From assembly GCA_947459295.1 (NCBI GenBank), contig CANHCY010000001.1, positions 62,001 to 126,000 of the forward strand: a stretch of DNA of 64,000 nt, in the 5' to 3' direction. Source of the stretch: Chitinophagaceae bacterium (lineage in GTDB: Bacteria; Bacteroidota; Bacteroidia; Chitinophagales; Chitinophagaceae). The notes beneath the pieces are model-generated. The model made no database searches. It saw only the letters and a list, made by a program, of their open reading frames with translations, and was not told the origin of the DNA. How positions within the stretch are numbered: the first letter of the stretch is position 1; every line of letters starts with the position of its first letter. The position numbers and the translations under genes were made by a program. This document shows positions 1 to 10,729 of the stretch, in pieces.

Positions 1-1
1 T

Positions 2-1465
2 TTAAAGAACGAAAACCTGCAAGCGGCAGAACAAATTTTGCCAATTGTAACCAATAAATATCAATCTAATTTAGTGTCTGTGTTAGGTCGTTTAAATTAC
101 ACCTACGCCGATAAGTATATTTTATCTGTATCACATAGAAATGATGGATCTAGCAAATTTGGTAAAGACAATAAGTGGGCCGCTTTTTCTTCGGCAGGTC
201 TAGCCTGGAAATTACACAAAGAGTCTTTCATCAATAAAATTGATGCGATTAGTGAATTAACATTAAGAGCAAGTTATGGTCAAACTGGTAATCAGGGTAT
301 TGGCTCTTACGCTTCTTTATCAAAACTAGCTATATACAATTATACATTTAATGGTACGGTGCAAACTGGGTTAGCCGATGACGTATTTGCCGGTCCAGCT
401 AATGCGCAACTTAAATGGGAAACCACAAATGCATATAATGCTGGTTTAGATTTGGGTTTATTTAATGGACGTATCAATGCGCATGTTGATGTTTACTTAA
501 AACGTACCAACGACTTATTGCAATACATTACAACACCTGCATCTACAGGGTTTCAGCGTCAGTTAAGAAATTCAGGTTCAGTTGAAAATAAAGGTTTAGA
601 AATTGCGATGGATGCAACTGTTATCAATAAAAAAGATTTCCAATGGAAAACTAATTTTAATATTTCCTTTAATAGAAATAAAATTATTTCATTGGGTGGA
701 GATGTTAAAGAACAATTTGCAAGTAATATTTCTACACGAGATGCTCCATTTATTCAGCGTGCAGGATTACCAATTGGAACCTTGTATGGTTACGTAGAAG
801 ATGGCTATTTTGATAATGAGGCTGAAGTAAGAAACTCATTGGTATTTAGCGGACAACCTTCAAATATTATCAGACGAATGATTGGTGAAGTTAAGTATAG
901 GAATTTTGACAACGACCCAAGCTCTATTTCTGTTACAGACCGTGTAGTTATTGGAGATGTAAATCCAGATTATACATTTGGTATCACAAATAACTTTAAG
1001 TACAAGAGCTTTGATTTAAGTGTATTTATAAATGGGGTTCAGGGCAACGATATTGTGAATATGAATAGTGTTTGGAATGCTAATATTGGAACTTCTAAAA
1101 ATGTCACTTTAGATATGTTTAATGGGGCATGGAAAGAAGGTGCTGATAATTCTAATGCCATAGCGCCAAAGCCTATTAGACAGTTTTGGAGAACATTGCC
1201 ATTTACTAGAAGATTTATTGAGGATGGTAGTTTTGTTCGTATCAAGAATATCAATCTTGGTTATACACTTCCTGGTAAATTAGTTAAAGGTATTAATGCC
1301 ATTAAAGTTTCTTTGGGTGTAAACAACCTGTACACTTTTACAAAGTATACAGGATTTGATCCAGAAATAAATAGTTATGGCGATAATCCTGCATTGTTTG
1401 GAGTAGACTTAGGAGGTTTCCCTAATTCAAGAACTTACAATATTGTGATTAAATGCAACTTTTAA
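2..1465 (+). CDS. SusC/RagA-family TonB-linked outer membrane protein, C-terminal part (5' truncated by window edge)
   Basis: Open frame runs from base 2 with no stop; beta-barrel-rich C-terminus ('FVRIKNINLGYTLPGKLV...LGVNNLYTFTKYTGFDPEIN') typical of SusC; followed by SusD. Confidence 0.93.
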   Translation, partial: LKNENLQAAEQILPIVTNKYQSNLVSVLGRLNYTYADKYILSVSHRNDGSSKFGKDNKWAAFSSAGLAWKLHKESFINKIDAISELTLRASYGQTGNQGIGSYASLSKLAIYNYTFNGTVQTGLADDVFAGPANAQLKWETTNAYNAGLDLGLFNGRINAHVDVYLKRTNDLLQYITTPASTGFQRQLRNSGSVENKGLEIAMDATVINKKDFQWKTNFNISFNRNKIISLGGDVKEQFASNISTRDAPFIQRAGLPIGTLYGYVEDGYFDNEAEVRNSLVFSGQPSNIIRRMIGEVKYRNFDNDPSSISVTDRVVIGDVNPDYTFGITNNFKYKSFDLSVFINGVQGNDIVNMNSVWNANIGTSKNVTLDMFNGAWKEGADNSNAIAPKPIRQFWRTLPFTRRFIEDGSFVRIKNINLGYTLPGKLVKGINAIKVSLGVNNLYTFTKYTGFDPEINSYGDNPALFGVDLGGFPNSRTYNIVIKCNF

Positions 1466-1485
1466 ATTTTTATAAAACTTATTAT

Positions 1486-3108
1486 ATGAAAATTAATAAA
1501 TTAAATAGCTGGAAAATTTTATTGCCAGTTTTGATATTTTCAGCCTTTTCTTGTCAGAAGGTTTTAGAAGAAAAGCCGCTTTCTTTTTTATCTCCCGAAA
1601 ATTTCTATAAGAACGAGGCAGATGCTAAAGCAGCAATCAATGCCGTATACGGTGCACTATATACTTACGATCTGTATTTGCAGCCTATGTGGAATTTAAC
1701 GATGCTAGATGATGATCATGTATCAGGAGCTGATTGGTTTTTAGGTACATCAGGTGCTGGAAACCCACAGGGATATTGGGGTGTTGATGGACCATGGGTA
1801 GGTTGTTATTCTGTAATTGCTAGAGCAAATACCGTTTTAGAAAATGTAAGCACTATTAATACCAATATAGATCCTGCCGTAAAAAATAGAATTTTAGGAG
1901 AAGCTTATTTTTTTAGAGGTTGGGCTTATTTCCAATTGGTACAGTTGTATGGTGGCGTACCTATTCGCTTAAAGTCTTTATCCTTAGATCCAACAGCAAG
2001 TATTGCTAGGTCTTCGGTAGTAGATGTGTACAAGCAAATCATTGCAGATTTTAAAAGTGCTGAAACTAATTTGTTGCCAGCAAAAGATCCAAAAGCTGGT
2101 GAGGTTGGACGGGTTAATCGCTCAGTAGCTAAAGGCTACTTGGCAAAAACCTATATGACTATGGCATCAGGTGCAGCTACAGGAAATGTAAGTGTTAGAG
2201 GTGGTGCAGATAATGGTATGTATACTTATACAAAAACAGTAGTAGCTGGACTTGAAAATATTTCATCAAAAGATTATTACACTTTAGCTAGAGAAAAGGC
2301 GCTTGAAGTTATAGCTAGTAATGAATATTCTTTATATACCAATTGGACTGATTTATGGAATAAAGCTGGAAGAAACAAAACTGAGCATATGTGGCAGTTA
2401 CAAGCATTAGGCGGCTCGCTTTTTGTAAATGAACTGCATAATTATATGTCTGCATTTTCAACTTTTGGTAGAGGTGCTATGTGGTTTACGAACAACCATT
2501 ATAGAGATTACGATACCACCGATGTTCGTGTGTTAAATGGAGTTGTTCACAATTACGAAATGAACAATGCCGCTAAAACAAAGTATTACTATCCTTCATG
2601 GCAGGCTTATAATTATAGGGTTGTAAATGGTGCTACTTGGGCAAATAATGGCACTACAGATGATCGCGCGTATACTATTAAATATAGTGATGTGGCAGAT
2701 CCTACTGTATCTAGAAGTGATGCTCATTTTTCAATGATTCGTTTTTCTGAAATGCATTTAATAGTTGCTGAAGCTGATAATGAAATCAATAATGGTCCAT
2801 CTGCTCAGGCTTATACTGCATTAAATACAATACGTACTAGAGCAAAAGCGCAAACAGCGCCTGCTAATTTAACTAGAGATGAATTTAGAAGTTTTGTGCT
2901 TGCTGAAAGAGCGAGAGAGTTTGTTTTTGAAGGGATTAGAAGGTATGATTTAATGCGCTGGGGTATTTATTTACAAGTAATGAATAAAATAGGTATTGGT
3001 CAAAATAATATTACAAAAGTGAGAAACACACGTAATTTGTTGTTGCCTATTCCTCAAAGTGAACTTAACTCAAATACATTAATACCTGCTAATAACCCTG
3101 GTTGGTAA
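1486..3108 (+). CDS. SusD/RagB-family starch-binding-like outer membrane lipoprotein
   Basis: Lipobox 'SAFSCQK', N-terminal 'FLSPENFYKNEADAKAAINAVYGALY', C-terminal 'FEGIRRYDLMRWG...LLPIPQSELNSN'; start at internal ATG 1486 preferred over 1453. Confidence 0.95.
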   Translation: MKINKLNSWKILLPVLIFSAFSCQKVLEEKPLSFLSPENFYKNEADAKAAINAVYGALYTYDLYLQPMWNLTMLDDDHVSGADWFLGTSGAGNPQGYWGVDGPWVGCYSVIARANTVLENVSTINTNIDPAVKNRILGEAYFFRGWAYFQLVQLYGGVPIRLKSLSLDPTASIARSSVVDVYKQIIADFKSAETNLLPAKDPKAGEVGRVNRSVAKGYLAKTYMTMASGAATGNVSVRGGADNGMYTYTKTVVAGLENISSKDYYTLAREKALEVIASNEYSLYTNWTDLWNKAGRNKTEHMWQLQALGGSLFVNELHNYMSAFSTFGRGAMWFTNNHYRDYDTTDVRVLNGVVHNYEMNNAAKTKYYYPSWQAYNYRVVNGATWANNGTTDDRAYTIKYSDVADPTVSRSDAHFSMIRFSEMHLIVAEADNEINNGPSAQAYTALNTIRTRAKAQTAPANLTRDEFRSFVLAERAREFVFEGIRRYDLMRWGIYLQVMNKIGIGQNNITKVRNTRNLLLPIPQSELNSNTLIPANNPGW

Positions 3109-3129
3109 AATCAAATAAAAATTAATCTT

Positions 3130-4200
3130 ATGTACACAAATACTATTTTAAAATCGCTAAAGCAAAACGCGCTATGCTGTCTTGCTTTTTGTTCGATGCT
3201 AATCTTATTTTCTTGCAAAAAAGACAATTATGTAGATTATTCTACTAAGCCAAGTGCATTGCCGCCAAGTATTAATGCGGTAACAGATTTAAACAATAGG
3301 GCTCTGGCAGTTTCTTCCGTTGTTTATGGCGATTGGATCATCATCAAAGGTCAAAACTTAGCTACAACACTTAAAGTAGAATTTAGCAATGTAGCTGCTG
3401 CAGATTCTTTGTTTAGTGCAGATGATACAACTGTTACTGTTAAAATCCCCTCTAATTTACCAGACCCTGTTAATAACCCAATTAAGGTGACTACTAAATA
3501 TGGCACGGCGGTTTATAATTTTAAAATTTTACAACCAGCTCCAGTTATTACTTCATTTACTCCAGGTGCTGGCGGCGCAGGAACAGAAGTAACACTCACT
3601 GGTGATTATTTTTTAGGTGTAACAAGTGTTAAATTAAATACCACAGATCTAGCCATTGTGTCAAGTTCTAAAACACAAATAAAGGTTACCATACCATCAA
3701 CTATCACGGGTGGTTACTTTTTTGTAACAACACCTTCTGGTACAACAAAAGCTGCTATTTCTTATGGATTAGGATATGTAATTTATGCAGATGCTTTAAC
3801 AACAGGATGGTCTAATACATCTTATAGTACTACTGCTACTGTAACAAATACACTTAATGTGCTTAGAGGTACGAATTCAATTAAAACAAATTATACGGCA
3901 GGGTTTGGAGGATTCAGATTAACTAAAGCGGCGCCTGCAATTAGCACTGCTGGATATTCTGCCATTAAATTTTCTGTGTATGGTAGTACCAATTCTGGAG
4001 GATTTAAAATAAGGGTTATATTAAATGGTAGCTCTACTGTAACCTATACTTTAACCTTGCCAACTACCCTTGGTGTTTGGACACAAGTAGAAGTTCCATT
4101 ATCAAGCATTGGAAATCCAGCAACTATTTCTTCAATTGAATTAAAAGAATTTAGCGGTAAGATTTTTGAAGTATTTTTTGACGATATTGGGCTCTTTTAA
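3130..4200 (+). CDS. IPT/TIG-domain surface lipoprotein, probable glycan-binding protein of the PUL
   Basis: Lipobox 'LILFSCKKD', IPT/TIG-like repeats ('PVITSFTPGAGGAGTEVTLTGDYFLGVTSVKLN'), position after SusD. Confidence 0.8.
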   Translation: MYTNTILKSLKQNALCCLAFCSMLILFSCKKDNYVDYSTKPSALPPSINAVTDLNNRALAVSSVVYGDWIIIKGQNLATTLKVEFSNVAAADSLFSADDTTVTVKIPSNLPDPVNNPIKVTTKYGTAVYNFKILQPAPVITSFTPGAGGAGTEVTLTGDYFLGVTSVKLNTTDLAIVSSSKTQIKVTIPSTITGGYFFVTTPSGTTKAAISYGLGYVIYADALTTGWSNTSYSTTATVTNTLNVLRGTNSIKTNYTAGFGGFRLTKAAPAISTAGYSAIKFSVYGSTNSGGFKIRVILNGSSTVTYTLTLPTTLGVWTQVEVPLSSIGNPATISSIELKEFSGKIFEVFFDDIGLF

Positions 4201-4211
4201 ATAAAAGTCCA

Positions 4212-5342
4212 ATGCTATTAATTTACCGGGCTTGTATGTCTTTGTTATCATGTATAACTTTTATAACTGTTATACATGCACAGCAATGTTCAGACATGTC
4301 TGCAACCACATTAACGCAAAAGCTGTATAGTCATCTTTACCAATTAAAAGATGACTATACGATTTTTGGGCACCAAGACGCCATGGCTTATGGCGTTGGG
4401 TGGCGCAGTGTTCCAGGTAAAAGTGATATTAGTGATGTCGTGCATGATTATCCCGGTTTATATGGTTTTGATATTGCCAACATTGAGCTAGGCATGTCAA
4501 AAAATATTGATGGGGTTCCTTTTAAAGACATTAGATCTAATATTCAGGATGCATATGCAAGGGGTGGCGTGAGTACAATAAGTTGGCATGTTGGCAATCC
4601 CTTAACCGGGAAAAACGCATGGGACACGACACATGGATCTGTTGCTTCTGTATTACCTGGTGGACAACAGCACCAAAAGTATAAAAGCTGGTTAGATAAG
4701 GTTGCCGTTTTTTTGCAATCATTAAAAACGCCTGCAGGTGAACCTATCCCAGTTTTATTTAGACCTTTTCATGAATTAACGGGCACTTGGTTTTGGTGGG
4801 GAAAAAACAATTGCACCCCAGAACAGTTTATTGAGCTATGGAATTTTACACAAGATTATTTGATGCAAGTGAAAAATATTCATCATTTAATTTATGTCTA
4901 TAATACCGCCGATTTTGAAGATGAAGCATCGTTTTTACTAAGGTATCCTGGTGATCAAAATGTTGATATGCTAAGTTTTGATAGGTATCAATATGAAGGA
5001 GTAGATGGCCGTGCTATTTTTTTACGTGTAATGAATCAGCAACTTGGGATATTAACTAAATTGGCTTCAGCTAAACAAAAAATTGCTGCCATTGCCGAAA
5101 CAGGTTACGAAGCAATTCCAGACCCCAATTGGTGGACGGGTACATTATATCCGCTATTGAAACAGTATCCCGTTTCACATGTACTAGTATGGCGTAATGC
5201 TGGATTCATGAAGTCGACACAAAAAATGCATTATTACGCGCCTTATCCAGGGCAAATATCTGCACCCGATTTTAAACTGTTTTATACCTATCCAAAAATA
5301 CTATTTGAAAAACAATTAGCTACTAAAAATATCTATCAATAA
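4212..5342 (+). CDS. Glycoside hydrolase family 26 beta-mannanase/mannobiohydrolase, secreted
   Basis: 'FGHQDAMAYGVGW', 'VLFRPFHELTGTWFWWG', 'AETGYEAIPDPNWWT' are GH26-type motifs; N-terminal signal peptide. Confidence 0.9.
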   Translation: MLLIYRACMSLLSCITFITVIHAQQCSDMSATTLTQKLYSHLYQLKDDYTIFGHQDAMAYGVGWRSVPGKSDISDVVHDYPGLYGFDIANIELGMSKNIDGVPFKDIRSNIQDAYARGGVSTISWHVGNPLTGKNAWDTTHGSVASVLPGGQQHQKYKSWLDKVAVFLQSLKTPAGEPIPVLFRPFHELTGTWFWWGKNNCTPEQFIELWNFTQDYLMQVKNIHHLIYVYNTADFEDEASFLLRYPGDQNVDMLSFDRYQYEGVDGRAIFLRVMNQQLGILTKLASAKQKIAAIAETGYEAIPDPNWWTGTLYPLLKQYPVSHVLVWRNAGFMKSTQKMHYYAPYPGQISAPDFKLFYTYPKILFEKQLATKNIYQ

Positions 5343-5349
5343 TTATTAT

Positions 5350-7179
5350 ATGAAATTACATGTCATAGATATTGCGATCATTTTATTGTATTTAGCCACC
5401 ATGATTTTCATTGGTTTTTACATGCGTAAAAAAGCCAAGGAAAGCAAGGAAAGTTATTTAATGGCAGGTAAAAAACTACCCTGGTATTTATTAGGGTTGA
5501 GTGACGCAAGTGATATGTTTGATATTAGTGGAACCATGTGGATGGTAACACTATGTTTTGTGTATGGCTTAAAAAGTGTTTGGATACCTTGGTTATGGCC
5601 AGTTTTTAACCAGGTATTTATGATGATGTTTTTATCTAAATGGTTGCGAAGGTCTAATGCTAACACCGGTGCAGAGTGGCTTGCAACAAGATTTGGAACA
5701 ACGGGTAAGGGTGTTAAAGGGTCGCATACTGTTGTTGTTGTGTTTGCGCTTATTGGTTGTTTAGGATTTTTGGCATATGGCTTTATTGGGTTAGGAAAAT
5801 TCATTGAAATATTTATTCCTTGGAACTCAGTAGCAGCTTATGTTCCATTTGATGTTCCGGCTGCTTATGTGGCACATTTTTACGGCATTATTTTTACTTT
5901 ATTTGCTATGTTTTATTCCATTTTAGGGGGTATGCACAGTATCGTATTAGGAGATCTAATCAAGTACTTAATAATGACGGTTGCTTGTATTGCTATTGCA
6001 ATTATTGCAATGATGCACTTGCATAGCGGTAATAATGTGCTTGCTATTCCGGATGGATGGTTAACACCTTCTTTTAGTTGGGATTTAAATTTAGACTGGT
6101 CTGCAATTAATTTGGCAGTAAATGATAAAATAAAATCTGATGGTTATAGTTTGTTTGGAATCTTTTTTATGATGATGCTTTTTAAAGGCATTTTTGCAAG
6201 TTTGGCAGGTCCTGCACCTAATTACGATATGCAAAAAATACTATCCACCAAATCACCAAAGGAGGCGAGTAAAATGACGGGCTTTGTTTCCATAATTTTA
6301 TTACCCATTCGCTATTCCATGATTATTGGAATTACGGTACTTGCTTTGTTGTACTACAACCAATTAAATATTGCTTCGGTAGAAGGTCCCGATTTTGAAA
6401 AAATATTACCTGCCACTATTTATGCCTTTTTACCAGTAGGTATTTTAGGCATTACACTAACTGGATTATTAGGCGCTTTTATGGGTACCTTTTCTGGCAC
6501 TTTAAATGCTGCACAAGCTTATATCATAAACGATATTTACTTGAAGTATATGAATCCGAATGCTAGCAACAAAAAAATTGCTACAACAAATTATATCGTA
6601 GGTGTTTTGGTGGTCGCACTCGGCGTCCTATTGGGCTTTTTTGCAAAAGACGTGAATAGTATTTTACAATGGATTGTAGGGGGCTTGTATGGCGGATATA
6701 TTGCGGCTAATCTATTTAAATGGTATTGGTGGCGCTTTAATGCTAATGGCTTTGTAATGGGTATGGCTACAGGTATTGTTTCGGCACTTGTATTTTTAAA
6801 ATTATACGATGGTCTCTTTTTAAATGTATGGCCAATTATATTTTTACTTTCTATTATTGGTTGTATTGTAGGAACATACACAGCGCCTCCTACGTCAAAT
6901 GAAACCCTGATTCAATTTTACAAAACCGTAAAGCCTTGGGGCTTTTGGAAACCCATTCATGCACTGGTGGTTGAGGCGGATCCAAGTTTTGAACCCAATA
7001 AAAGATTTACCCTCGATATGTTTAATGTGGTGATAGGTATGATTGCCCAAACCTGTTTAACATTATTACCAATTTATGTAGTGTTATGGCTTAAAACGCC
7101 ACTATTTATTACGGTGGCTGTTCTTGCCGTTACGGTGGTTATTTTAAAAAGAACTTGGTGGAATAAATTAGAAGATTAG
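5350..7179 (+). CDS. Sodium:solute symporter family (SSS/SGLT-like) transporter
   Basis: Multi-TM protein starting 'IDIAIILLYLATMIFIGFYMRKKAKESKESYLMAGKKLPWYLLGLS'. Confidence 0.93.
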   Translation: MKLHVIDIAIILLYLATMIFIGFYMRKKAKESKESYLMAGKKLPWYLLGLSDASDMFDISGTMWMVTLCFVYGLKSVWIPWLWPVFNQVFMMMFLSKWLRRSNANTGAEWLATRFGTTGKGVKGSHTVVVVFALIGCLGFLAYGFIGLGKFIEIFIPWNSVAAYVPFDVPAAYVAHFYGIIFTLFAMFYSILGGMHSIVLGDLIKYLIMTVACIAIAIIAMMHLHSGNNVLAIPDGWLTPSFSWDLNLDWSAINLAVNDKIKSDGYSLFGIFFMMMLFKGIFASLAGPAPNYDMQKILSTKSPKEASKMTGFVSIILLPIRYSMIIGITVLALLYYNQLNIASVEGPDFEKILPATIYAFLPVGILGITLTGLLGAFMGTFSGTLNAAQAYIINDIYLKYMNPNASNKKIATTNYIVGVLVVALGVLLGFFAKDVNSILQWIVGGLYGGYIAANLFKWYWWRFNANGFVMGMATGIVSALVFLKLYDGLFLNVWPIIFLLSIIGCIVGTYTAPPTSNETLIQFYKTVKPWGFWKPIHALVVEADPSFEPNKRFTLDMFNVVIGMIAQTCLTLLPIYVVLWLKTPLFITVAVLAVTVVILKRTWWNKLED

Positions 7180-7192
7180 AAATTAATATAGC

Positions 7193-8356
7193 ATGAGCAA
7201 GCAATTTAATGAAAGGTTACAGCAAATTCGAAGCGGTCATGCCTCGTTACTTACAAGAAAAAACGAGGAAGCGTTTTATAATGGTTTATATACAAGGTAT
7301 AAGCATCCGGTTTTAACAGCCGAGCATGTTCCTGTAGAGTGGCGTTACGATTGTAACCCTGACACCAATCCATTTTTGATGGAGCGCTTTGGAATTAATG
7401 CGGTGTTTAATGCTGGCGCAATGTTTTGGAACGGTAAATATATTTTAGCAGCCCGTGTAGAAGGAGTAGACCGAAAATCATTTTTTGCAATTGCAGAAAG
7501 TCCTAATGGTATTGATTCATTTACTTTTTGGGATACGCCAATTCAAATGCCTCAAACAAATGAGCCTGATACCAACGTGTATGATATGCGTTTAGTTGCG
7601 CATGAAGATGGTTGGATTTATGGTTTATTTTGTACGGAGCGCAAGCAAAAAGGTGTGCCCGATTCGGATCAATCTTCTGCAGTTGCCCAATGTGGTATTG
7701 CTAGAACAAAAGATTTAAAATCATGGGAACGTTTACCGGATTTACAAACAAAATCTAATCAGCAGCGTAATGTGGTATTACATCCAACATTTGTGAATGG
7801 TATGTACGCGTTTTATACAAGACCTCAGGATGGTTTTATTGAAGCTGGAAGTGGAGGTGGCATTGCCATTGGTTATACAAAAGACATGCAGCAAGCCGTT
7901 ATTGATGAGGAAACGCTTATTGATAAACGCATTTACCATACCATCAACGAGTCAAAAAACGGCTTGGGTCCTGCGCCCATTTATACGCCGCATGGGTGGC
8001 TTCATTTAGCTCATGGCGTGCGTAATACAGCAGCGGGTCTTAGATATGTGTTGTATTTATTTATGACTGATTTGCAAAAAATAGATAGCATTATTTACAA
8101 GCCTGCTGGATATTTTATGGCACCCGATGGTGAAGAGCGTGTTGGCGATGTATCCAATGTATTGTTTTCAAATGGTTGGGTAGAACGTGAAGATGGTTCT
8201 GTGGCTATTTATTATGCATCTTCCGATACACGTATGCATGTTGCTACTACTAGCATTGATAGGTTGGTTGATTATGTAATGCATACGCCTGCCGACGGTT
8301 ATACATCTGCAAATGCAGTGGAGAGAGTGATGCAAATAATTAAGGGCAATTCATAA
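7193..8356 (+). CDS. GH130 4-O-beta-D-mannosyl-D-glucose phosphorylase-like enzyme
   Basis: '[34 protein letters not shown]...[10 protein letters not shown]' motifs of GH130; adjacent to epimerase and GH26. Confidence 0.9.
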   Translation: MSKQFNERLQQIRSGHASLLTRKNEEAFYNGLYTRYKHPVLTAEHVPVEWRYDCNPDTNPFLMERFGINAVFNAGAMFWNGKYILAARVEGVDRKSFFAIAESPNGIDSFTFWDTPIQMPQTNEPDTNVYDMRLVAHEDGWIYGLFCTERKQKGVPDSDQSSAVAQCGIARTKDLKSWERLPDLQTKSNQQRNVVLHPTFVNGMYAFYTRPQDGFIEAGSGGGIAIGYTKDMQQAVIDEETLIDKRIYHTINESKNGLGPAPIYTPHGWLHLAHGVRNTAAGLRYVLYLFMTDLQKIDSIIYKPAGYFMAPDGEERVGDVSNVLFSNGWVEREDGSVAIYYASSDTRMHVATTSIDRLVDYVMHTPADGYTSANAVERVMQIIKGNS

Positions 8357-8368
8357 AATTAATTTTGC

Positions 8369-9592
8369 ATGGCAGTTGATCCTGAAATTAAAAGGTTACT
8401 TGAAGGATATTCTAATGAGGTAGAAGCAGAACTAGTTTCTATACTTGATTGGTGGACGCAGCATATTCATAATCCAGCCAATAGTTTTTATTATGGCGAA
8501 ATAAATAGAAAAAATGAACCGGATGCTCAGGCGCCAATAGGTTTGGTGTTGCAGAGCAGATTGTTATGGACTTTTTCCGCGGCTTTTAAGCATACCCAAA
8601 ACCATCAATATTTAAAGGCGGCCAACCAGTCATATGATGCGCTTGTAAAAAAATTTTACGACAACAAAAATGGGGGCATGTATTGGTCTGTGCATCCAAA
8701 TGGCCAAGTAGCATCTGATAAAAAGCAAGCCTATGGCATTGCTTTTGCTATCTATAGTTTGTCTGCGTATTATGAAGTTACTTTAGATGCAGATGCTCTA
8801 AACAAAGCCACAGATTTATATACCTCTTTAGAAAAGCATTTTTTTGATTCTGAATTTGGTGGTTATATCGAATGCTTAGGCAACAATTGGTCTGATATAG
8901 ATGACGTGCGGTTGAGTGATAAGGATCAAAACGCTATTAAGTCTATGAATACCCACCTTCATATTATTGAAGCATATGCTACATTGTATAAAGTGCTTCC
9001 TAATGCGGCTATAAAACAGTCGATACAAAAACTGCTTTATTATTTTGAAGAGTTTATCATAGACGCAGGTACATTTCAGCAAAATTTATTTTTCGAAAAA
9101 AACTGGACGCCTACTTCTAGTGTGGTTTCTTTTGGGCATGACATAGAAGCGTCTTGGTTGTTACAAGAAGCGGCAGCTATAATTGACGACGATATGTATT
9201 TGCAAAAATTTACTAAACTTGTTACTGATATGGCTGGGGTTGTGGCTAATCATGTATCTAGTGAAGGCGCTGTCTACAATGAGTTTCACCCTAGTAATGA
9301 TACTTTAGACTTTGGAAAAGATTGGTGGCCACAAGCGGAGGCGATGGTTGGCTTTATAAATGCTTATCAGAACACGGGCAATATTCAATTTTTACATCAT
9401 TCTTTAAAGAGTTGGCAAGTTGTTAACGATTATTTTAAAGATCCAATTTATGGAGAGTGGCATTGGGGTTATGATTCAAGTGGTAATTTGATGGTAAGAG
9501 AAAAGGCTGGATTTTGGAAATGTCCTTATCATAACAGCAGGGCTTGTATAGAAGTGGCTAATCGTATCAGGTATTTGTTGAAACAACAATAA
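8369..9592 (+). CDS. Cellobiose 2-epimerase-like / AGE-family epimerase
   Basis: (alpha/alpha)6 AGE-family pattern: 'QSRLLWTFSAAFKHT', 'FGHDIEASWLLQEAA', 'DWWPQAEAMVGF', 'FWKCPYHNSRACIEVANRI'. Confidence 0.92.
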   Translation: MAVDPEIKRLLEGYSNEVEAELVSILDWWTQHIHNPANSFYYGEINRKNEPDAQAPIGLVLQSRLLWTFSAAFKHTQNHQYLKAANQSYDALVKKFYDNKNGGMYWSVHPNGQVASDKKQAYGIAFAIYSLSAYYEVTLDADALNKATDLYTSLEKHFFDSEFGGYIECLGNNWSDIDDVRLSDKDQNAIKSMNTHLHIIEAYATLYKVLPNAAIKQSIQKLLYYFEEFIIDAGTFQQNLFFEKNWTPTSSVVSFGHDIEASWLLQEAAAIIDDDMYLQKFTKLVTDMAGVVANHVSSEGAVYNEFHPSNDTLDFGKDWWPQAEAMVGFINAYQNTGNIQFLHHSLKSWQVVNDYFKDPIYGEWHWGYDSSGNLMVREKAGFWKCPYHNSRACIEVANRIRYLLKQQ

Positions 9593-9598
9593 CAGTGT

Positions 9599-10684
9599 AT
9601 GCGAAAAAATATTTTTTATATATTCTTTCTATTTTTTTGTGGTACTGCTGCAGCGCAAAGTGGGCAGCAACAAGTTTATTTGCCTACCCATAAGGCCATA
9701 CGCTATATGGGCCGAATGGATGTTTCCAATCCACTGCAACCCAGTTTTTGGCAGCCTGGTGTAAGTATTGAGTGGGCTTTTAGTGGTGATTCTTGTGGTA
9801 TTATTATTGAAGACGAAATAAAATGGGGGTCTAATCATAATTATATAGAATTGGTAGTTGATGGTAAACCTAAGCGAATCAAGTTGTCTAAACGTTTAGA
9901 TACTATTTGGACAAAGCCAACAAATAAAAATGCATGGCATCAATTGCTGATTTGTAAAAACACCGAAGCTAATATTGGGGCTTTAACTTTTGTTGGCATT
10001 GTTGCTCATAAAATACAATCGCCCACAACAGCGTATGCGCTTAAAATTGAGTGTATTGGTAATTCCATTACTTGTGGAACTGGCAGTGATGAATCTGAAA
10101 TCCCTTGCGGTAAAGGCGTTTGGTATGATCAACACAATGCCTATATGAGTTATGGCATGCAACTGGGTAGAAGATTAAATGCTCAAGTGCATTTGTCCTC
10201 TGTGTCTGGGATTGGCCTCATGCATAGTTGTTGTAATTTATCTGTAACTATGCCAACTATTTTTGATAAAATAAATATGAGTGACAATAAGTTGCCATGG
10301 AAATTTGAAAAGTACCAGCCAGATATTGTGACTATTTGTTTGGGTCAAAATGATGGCATTCAAGATTCAGCTTTATTTATTACTAACTATATTCAGTTTT
10401 TAAAAAGTCTTCGAGATAAATATCCTAAGGCAAAATTTGTGTGTTTATCAAGTCCAATGGCTGATGCTACCCTTAAAGCATTTATGGTAAAAACCATTCG
10501 TTCCATTGTAAAGCAGTGCATTACAGCGGGCGATAAAAATGTTTACAGTTATTTTTTTACAAAGCAGTATCGTGCAGGCTGTGATGGTCATCCATCGGTT
10601 GAAGAACAGGAACAAATAGCTAAAGAATTAGCTCAATTTTTAAGTATGGCTAAAGTTTATACAAATTCCACTAATAAAATTTAA
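9599..10684 (+). CDS. CE2-like SGNH/GDSL carbohydrate esterase, secreted
   Basis: Signal peptide; N-terminal jelly-roll-like region; 'IECIGNSITCGTGSDE' (block I), 'ICLGQNDG', 'GCDGHPSVEEQ' (catalytic D-x-H). Confidence 0.85.
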   Translation: MRKNIFYIFFLFFCGTAAAQSGQQQVYLPTHKAIRYMGRMDVSNPLQPSFWQPGVSIEWAFSGDSCGIIIEDEIKWGSNHNYIELVVDGKPKRIKLSKRLDTIWTKPTNKNAWHQLLICKNTEANIGALTFVGIVAHKIQSPTTAYALKIECIGNSITCGTGSDESEIPCGKGVWYDQHNAYMSYGMQLGRRLNAQVHLSSVSGIGLMHSCCNLSVTMPTIFDKINMSDNKLPWKFEKYQPDIVTICLGQNDGIQDSALFITNYIQFLKSLRDKYPKAKFVCLSSPMADATLKAFMVKTIRSIVKQCITAGDKNVYSYFFTKQYRAGCDGHPSVEEQEQIAKELAQFLSMAKVYTNSTNKI

Positions 10685-10729
10685 CATTCCAGTTTAGCGT
10701 TAATCCTTACTTTCGCCAAACGCTTTAAA

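Noticed and set aside
603-797. Short alternative-frame ORFs inside susC, symporter, GH130 and others (e.g. 603-797, 5454-5804, 6591-6881, 7797-8009)
   Set aside because: Fully embedded in confident CDSs, no independent coding evidence.
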